Below, in pieces: positions 1-8,651 of a DNA stretch of 8,651 nt (position 1 is the stretch's first letter; each line of letters begins with the position of its first letter). The DNA is from an uncultured Caldilinea sp. (GTDB taxonomy: Bacteria > Chloroflexota > Anaerolineae > Caldilineales > Caldilineaceae): positions 1 to 8,651 of the forward strand of contig CALFWA010000048.1 of assembly GCA_937928035.1 (NCBI GenBank). Direction: 5' to 3'. Both the position numbers and the translations under genes were made by a program. Below the pieces are notes generated by a model that saw only the letters and a list, made by a program, of their open reading frames with translations, made no database searches and had not been told where the DNA came from.

Positions 1-1
1 C

Positions 2-1636
<1,635 letters not shown>

Positions 1637-1665
1637 GTGCAATTCATCATTTTTGAACGCCTTAC

Positions 1666-1675
1666 AAGGAGGAGG
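1666..1675 (+). promoter_or_regulatory. Strong ribosome binding site of the binding-protein gene
   Basis: The sequence AAGGAGGAGG ends two bases before the ATG at 1678; its AGGAGG core (1667-1672) lies five bases from the start. It is the closest match to the anti-Shine-Dalgarno sequence in the window. The permease and ATPase starts have only weak sites, which fits the need for many more copies of the binding protein than of the membrane complex. Confidence 0.8.
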
Positions 1676-1677
1676 CC

Positions 1678-3306
<1,629 letters not shown>

Positions 3307-3321
3307 GGAATAGGACGCGCT

Positions 3322-4332
<1,011 letters not shown>

Positions 4333-4336
4333 ATCG

Positions 4337-5269
4337 ATGGCGACGACAACTGCAACCGAGTCGATTCCCTCCTGGCGCTACACCTGGGGCGTGCGCTGGC
4401 GGCTCTGGCGCCAGAACTCGCTCGAATTCTGGCGCGAGCTGCGCAAACATCCTGTGTCGGTGGCGGGCGGCGTGGTGGTGTTGCTCTATGTGCTGGCCGC
4501 CATTTTCGCCGAGCAGATCACCTGGCACAGCCCGGAGCTGGGCAACCTGCGCAACCGGCTGATGCCGCCGGCGTTCATGGCGGGCGGCTCCTGGGAGTTT
4601 CCGCTGGGAACCGACGCCCAGGGCCGCGACATCTACACGCGCATCGTCTTCGGCGCGCGCATCTCCCTGCTGGTGGGCGTCCTTTCGGTGGGCGTCTCGA
4701 TGGTGGTCGGCGTGGCGCTTGGTGCACTGGCGGGGTATCGCCGCGGGCGCATCGACAGCCTGATCTCGCGCTTCGCCGATCTGCTGTTGGCCTTCCCTTT
4801 CCTGATCTTCGCCATCGGCATGATGGCCTTTCTGGGGCCGGGCTTCGTCAACCTGATTCTGGCGCTCACCTTCAAGGGCTGGGTGGAGTTCTTCCGCCTG
4901 GCGCGCGGGGACATGATTGCCGAAGGCACGCGCGAGTACGTCGAGGCCGCACGCATCACCGGCCAGAAGGACTGGCAGATTGTGGTCAGCGAGATGCTGC
5001 CCAACATCCTGCCGACCATCTTTGTGTTGACGACGCTGCGCATCGGCTTCATGATCGTCACCGAAGCCAGCCTGAGCTTTCTGGGATTAGGCATTCAGCC
5101 GCCGACGCCAGCCTGGGGCAGCATGGTGGCTGACGGCCGCAACCATCTACTCAACGCGTGGTGGGTCTCGACCATGCCTGGCGTAGCCATCGTGGCACTG
5201 GTGCTGGCGATCAATCTCTTTGGCGAAGGGCTACGCGACGTCCTGGATCCGCGGCTGAAGATCGAGTAG
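4337..5269 (+). CDS. dppC: ABC transporter permease, DppC-like
   Basis: This is the second membrane subunit, partner of the DppB-like protein. Its 310 residues follow the DppC/OppC plan. A cytoplasmic N-terminal tail rich in Trp and Arg (about 1-38) leads into TM1 (about 40-58), then an external loop with the family signature LGTDAQGRDIYTRIVFGARIS (near 90-110). The remaining membrane segments lie at about 108-132, 147-165, 169-186, 222-245 and 280-297. The EAA loop EYVEAARITG (200-209) continues to MLPNILP (220-226) and is the contact with an ATPase subunit. The C-terminus GEGLRDVLDPRLK (296-308) is a DppC hallmark. The ATG follows the dppB stop by 4 bases with no clear Shine-Dalgarno, so translation is probably coupled to dppB. 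dppD starts 5 bases after its stop. Confidence 0.94.
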   Translation: MATTTATESIPSWRYTWGVRWRLWRQNSLEFWRELRKHPVSVAGGVVVLLYVLAAIFAEQITWHSPELGNLRNRLMPPAFMAGGSWEFPLGTDAQGRDIYTRIVFGARISLLVGVLSVGVSMVVGVALGALAGYRRGRIDSLISRFADLLLAFPFLIFAIGMMAFLGPGFVNLILALTFKGWVEFFRLARGDMIAEGTREYVEAARITGQKDWQIVVSEMLPNILPTIFVLTTLRIGFMIVTEASLSFLGLGIQPPTPAWGSMVADGRNHLLNAWWVSTMPGVAIVALVLAINLFGEGLRDVLDPRLKIE

Positions 5270-5274
5270 AACCT

Positions 5275-6316
<1,042 letters not shown>

Positions 6317-6324
<8 letters not shown>

Positions 6325-7486
6325 ACGAGAATTCTTCTCTTTGCAGACCAGACCGGAGGGCAGGCTGCGCGTCGAACGCGATGCCTCGGCTCATCCGTCG
6401 GAGGCGCGCCCGACGACGCCGCTGATTGAGGCGCGCAGGTTGACCAAACACTTTCCGATTCAGCCCTCCCTGCTGGCGCGGCTGCTGGCCGGACAGCGAG
6501 ACAGACTCGTGCGCGCCGTGGACGAGGTCGATCTCGCCATCTGGTCAGGCGAGACGGTCGGGCTGGTGGGGGAGAGCGGCTGCGGCAAGACGACGCTGGG
6601 GCGCATGTTGACGCTGCTGCACCGGCCAACGTCGGGCGAAATCTATTTCCAAGGACGGCCTCTGGTCGGCCATCGGGTGCTGACAACGGATGAAACAGGC
6701 CAGGTCAGCCGGGCGCCCTACTATCGGCTGACGCAGATTGTCTTCCAGAACCCCTATTCTTCGCTCAATCCGCGCAAGACCGTGCGGCAGATTCTTACGG
6801 CGCCGCTGCGGGCGCGCGGGGTGAAGCGACCTGCAGACATCGAAGCCGAGGTGCGCTTTCTGATGGACCGCGTGGGGCTGAATCCCAGCCACATCGACCG
6901 CTATCCGCACCAGTTCAGCGGCGGGCAACGGCAGCGCATCGGCATCGCCCGCGCGCTGGCCATGCGCCCTCTCTTCGTTGTCGCCGACGAGCCGGTCTCC
7001 AGCCTCGACGTCTCGATTCAGGCGCAGGTGATCAACCTGCTGGAGGAGCTGCAGGCCGAGTACAAACTCACCTATCTTTTCATCGCCCATGACCTGAGCG
7101 TCATTCATCACATCAGCGATCGCGTGGCGGTGATGTATCTCGGCCACATCGTAGAGGAGGGCGCCACCGACGAGCTGTTCGCTGCGCCTCGCCATCCTTA
7201 CACGCAGGCGCTGTTGGCCGCAGTTCCGGTGGTGGAAAAGGCGGCGCGCCGCAGCCGCATCCTTCTGCAAGGGGGCGTGCCCAGCCCGATCGACCCGCCG
7301 TCGGGCTGCCGCTTTCATCCTCGCTGCTTTGTCAAGAAAGGCCAAATTTGTGAACAGGAAAAGCCGCCCTTCTTCCAGGTGAACGGTCAACGTGTGGCGT
7401 GCTGGCTCTACGACGACCATCCCCATGCGGCGACTGCGCCATCCGTTGATGCCGTCTCTCTCGAACCGGCGAAAGGACGACAATGA
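6317..7486 (+). CDS. dppF: ABC transporter ATP-binding protein, DppF-like
   Basis: This is the second ATPase; it pairs with the DppD-like subunit. It has 389 residues, longer than typical DppF (about 330), mostly through an N-terminal stretch of about 34 polar residues before the domain starts at [14 protein letters not shown] (35-48). Walker A is GESGCGKTT (85-93), the Q-loop Gln is 144 in [11 protein letters not shown], the signature is FSGGQRQR (200-207), Walker B ends at Asp224-Glu225 and the switch His is 258. The C-terminal peptide-transporter extension carries cysteines 331, 337, 345 and 362, a possible [4Fe-4S] site; FHPRC is the typical motif. The start ATG overlaps the last 8 bases of dppD and has only GGAAG immediately upstream, too close to be an ideal ribosome binding site. 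I see no in-frame ATG or GTG that would remove the extension. The stop TGA overlaps the next gene's ATG (ATGA). All catalytic motifs are intact. Confidence 0.94.
7471..7477 (+). promoter_or_regulatory. Ribosome binding site of the C45 hydrolase gene
   Basis: GAAAGGA lies inside the 3' end of dppF, five bases before the ATG at 7483. It supports that start, which also gives the expected family N-terminus, and allows independent initiation in addition to coupling through the ATGA overlap. Confidence 0.6.
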
Positions 7487-8622
7487 CGCCGCTGACGCTG
7501 AGGTTGACGGGGACGCCGGTTGAAATGGGCCGACAGCACGGTCGCCAGATTGCACATCTTCGCGCACACCTGGCGCAGGTGATCGAGCAGCGGCTGAATG
7601 AACTTCACCGTCTCGGGGCCGACGAGCCGGCGGCGGTGCAAGCGTGCCTGGAGTTTCTGGAGGAGGCCGATCGCCCGCTGCTCGCCTACCTGGCCGGCCT
7701 AAGCGAGACGCTCGGCATCGAAACAAGGCAGTTGCACCTGTACACGCTGAGCTCATACCTGCGCGATCGGTGGAAGGCGGGACAAACGGAACCGGCGTTT
7801 GCGCCATCGTGGGAGGAGGGCTGCACCGTCTGGGCCGCGAGCGGGCCGGTCACTATCGATGGTCGACCGTTGCTGGTCAAGAATCGCGACTATCACGCCG
7901 ACCACCTTCCCCTGCAGATGATCGCCGCCGTTGCGCCGTCCGACGGGCGCCGCTACATAAGCGTGGGAAGCGCAGGCAGCCCAGAGGTCTTCAGCTCTGG
8001 GATCAACGAGCGCGGGCTGGCGGTGGCGGATACGCACGTGCTCTCGCGTGACATCGGGCCAGGGCTGCCGCGCTTCTCCCTGATGCGCGAGCTGCTCACC
8101 CATCACGACTCAGTAGCTTCGGCGCTGGACTACCTGCGCAGCGTCCCTCACATGGGTGCAGGAACGTTGATGCTGGCCGACGCAAGTGGCACCCTGGCGC
8201 TCTGCGAGAGCGGCCATCGCCATTGCGGCTACATGCTCAGCAACGGCGAGACGTCGCTGGTCAACGCAAATCACTTCGAGACCCCTGCGCTGGCCGCGCA
8301 GTGGATCGAGGACGAGCCACCGCCCCTGCGCGGCAACTCTCGAGGACGCCATCGTCGCGTCTCCGCCGCCTTGCAGCAACGTCGGGGCGCTGTCGACCTG
8401 GGGTGGGCGCAGCGCATAATGGCGGCGCACGGCTCACCGCAGGAGGCGCTCTGTCGTCATCCGCTCCCCGGCCACGAAGGCGATCCCACCGTCTTGGGCG
8501 GCGGCACCATCTCCTCGATCATTTTTTTGCCGGCGGGTGATGCAGAAAGCGAGGCTCCCATCTTCTGGCTGACCCACGGCCCTCCCTGTCAGGGAGGCTG
8601 GGCGCGTTGGAAAGTAGCGTAA
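7483..8622 (+). CDS. C45-family autoproteolytic acyltransferase/hydrolase (Ntn-hydrolase fold)
   Basis: This protein resembles the peptidase family C45, whose best-known member is the fungal acyl-CoA:6-aminopenicillanic acid (isopenicillin N) acyltransferase. Family members cut themselves before a Cys, which then becomes the N-terminal nucleophile for amide hydrolysis or acyl transfer. Here the predicted site is Gly113-Cys114 in EEGCTVWAA, leaving a small N-terminal and a larger C-terminal chain. Supporting motifs are LTGTPVEMGRQHG near the start, GRPLLVKNRDYH (127-138), SSGINERGLAVA (171-182), NANHF (261-265; Asn263 probably in the oxyanion hole) and the closing LTHGPPC ending at Cys369. The length of 379 is normal. 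There is no signal peptide or membrane segment, so it should be cytoplasmic. It overlaps dppF by 4 bases, which suggests that it acts on what the importer brings in: a peptide, N-acyl amino acid or lactam-like compound. The actual substrate, and whether it is a hydrolase or a transferase, cannot be told. Confidence 0.88.
   Translation: MTPLTLRLTGTPVEMGRQHGRQIAHLRAHLAQVIEQRLNELHRLGADEPAAVQACLEFLEEADRPLLAYLAGLSETLGIETRQLHLYTLSSYLRDRWKAGQTEPAFAPSWEEGCTVWAASGPVTIDGRPLLVKNRDYHADHLPLQMIAAVAPSDGRRYISVGSAGSPEVFSSGINERGLAVADTHVLSRDIGPGLPRFSLMRELLTHHDSVASALDYLRSVPHMGAGTLMLADASGTLALCESGHRHCGYMLSNGETSLVNANHFETPALAAQWIEDEPPPLRGNSRGRHRRVSAALQQRRGAVDLGWAQRIMAAHGSPQEALCRHPLPGHEGDPTVLGGGTISSIIFLPAGDAESEAPIFWLTHGPPCQGGWARWKVA
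8581..8597 (+). repeat. Perfect GC-rich inverted repeat inside the end of the C45 gene
   Basis: CCTCCCTG and CAGGGAGG are perfect reverse complements separated by a single T. As RNA this could form a 7-bp, mostly G-C stem with a 3-base loop. It encodes Pro-Pro-Cys-Gln-Gly-Gly near the conserved C-terminus and ends 25 bases before the stop codon's last base. No T-run follows, so it is not a standard intrinsic terminator. It may simply reflect the coding sequence, or could slow 3' exonucleases at the end of the operon. Confidence 0.4.
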
Positions 8623-8632
8623 GACAGGGGGA

Positions 8633-8651
8633 ATGAACAAAGCAACATGGG
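8633..8651 (+). CDS. Possible start of a further downstream gene (partial)
   Basis: An ATG ten bases after the C45 stop opens a frame (MNKATW) that runs off the window. A purine-rich AGGGGGA (8626-8632) sits just in front, but it is closer to the ATG than ideal. A second ATG in another frame occurs at 8647, about 15 bases from the same site. The tight spacing would suit continuation of the operon, but 19 bases cannot establish a gene and nothing can be said about its product. Confidence 0.25.

Noticed and set aside
1637..1677. Possible promoter or terminator between the GlmL-like gene and the importer
   Set aside because: TTGAAC at 1653-1658 resembles a -35 box, but a correctly spaced -10 would fall on the start codon and no match is there. 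The T-run at 1650-1654 has only a 3-bp candidate stem before it.
5158..5274. Upstream in-frame extension of dppD
   Set aside because: These 39 codons overlap the conserved C-terminus of dppC in another frame and look unlike an ABC protein; the ATG at 5275 gives a normal N-terminus.
6545..7807. A 420-codon - strand frame opposite dppF and the start of the C45 gene
   Set aside because: Same mirror-frame effect; the + strand has intact ATPase and hydrolase motifs, and the antisense product has no domain character.

Overview
The window holds seven genes, all on the + strand and packed almost without gaps. They are a 5'-incomplete GlmL/MutL-family ATPase (from the left edge to 1636), a complete five-gene peptide-type ABC importer (binding lipoprotein, two permeases, two ATPases; 1678-7486), and a C45-family (acyl-CoA:6-aminopenicillanic acid acyltransferase-like) Ntn-hydrolase (7483-8622). 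The last 20 bases may hold the start of one more gene. I saw no RNA genes, mobile elements, CRISPR arrays, riboswitches or convincing terminators, and no gene-free stretch reaches 50 bases.

Organism: the DNA is GC-rich, with strong G/C preference at third codon positions. The binding protein starts with a lipobox followed by an Ala/Pro/Glu-rich linker (Cys-Ala-Ala-Pro...), a style common in Chloroflexota such as Caldilineae and Anaerolineae. A GlmL-family protein, linked to B12-dependent amino acid mutases, fits an anaerobic or thermophilic bacterium of that kind. This assignment is an inference from style, not from a marker gene.

Layout: the GlmL-like gene ends 41 bases before the importer. 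The binding-protein gene has by far the best Shine-Dalgarno sequence in the window (AAGGAGGAGG). The genes after it are spaced by 15, 4 and 5 bases, then overlap by 8 bases (dppD/dppF) and 4 bases (dppF/C45). This is the layout of a single polycistronic mRNA with translational coupling.

How the genes may work together: the lipoprotein would capture a short peptide or peptide-like compound outside the cell. DppB/DppC would form the membrane channel and DppD/DppF would power uptake. The C45 hydrolase has no signal peptide, so it would meet the imported compound in the cytoplasm and cleave or transfer an amide or acyl bond. The GlmL-like ATPase hints that a freed amino acid could be isomerised by a B12-dependent aminomutase encoded upstream, outside the window. 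The importer and hydrolase assignments are firm at family level; the substrate and the link to GlmL are hypotheses.
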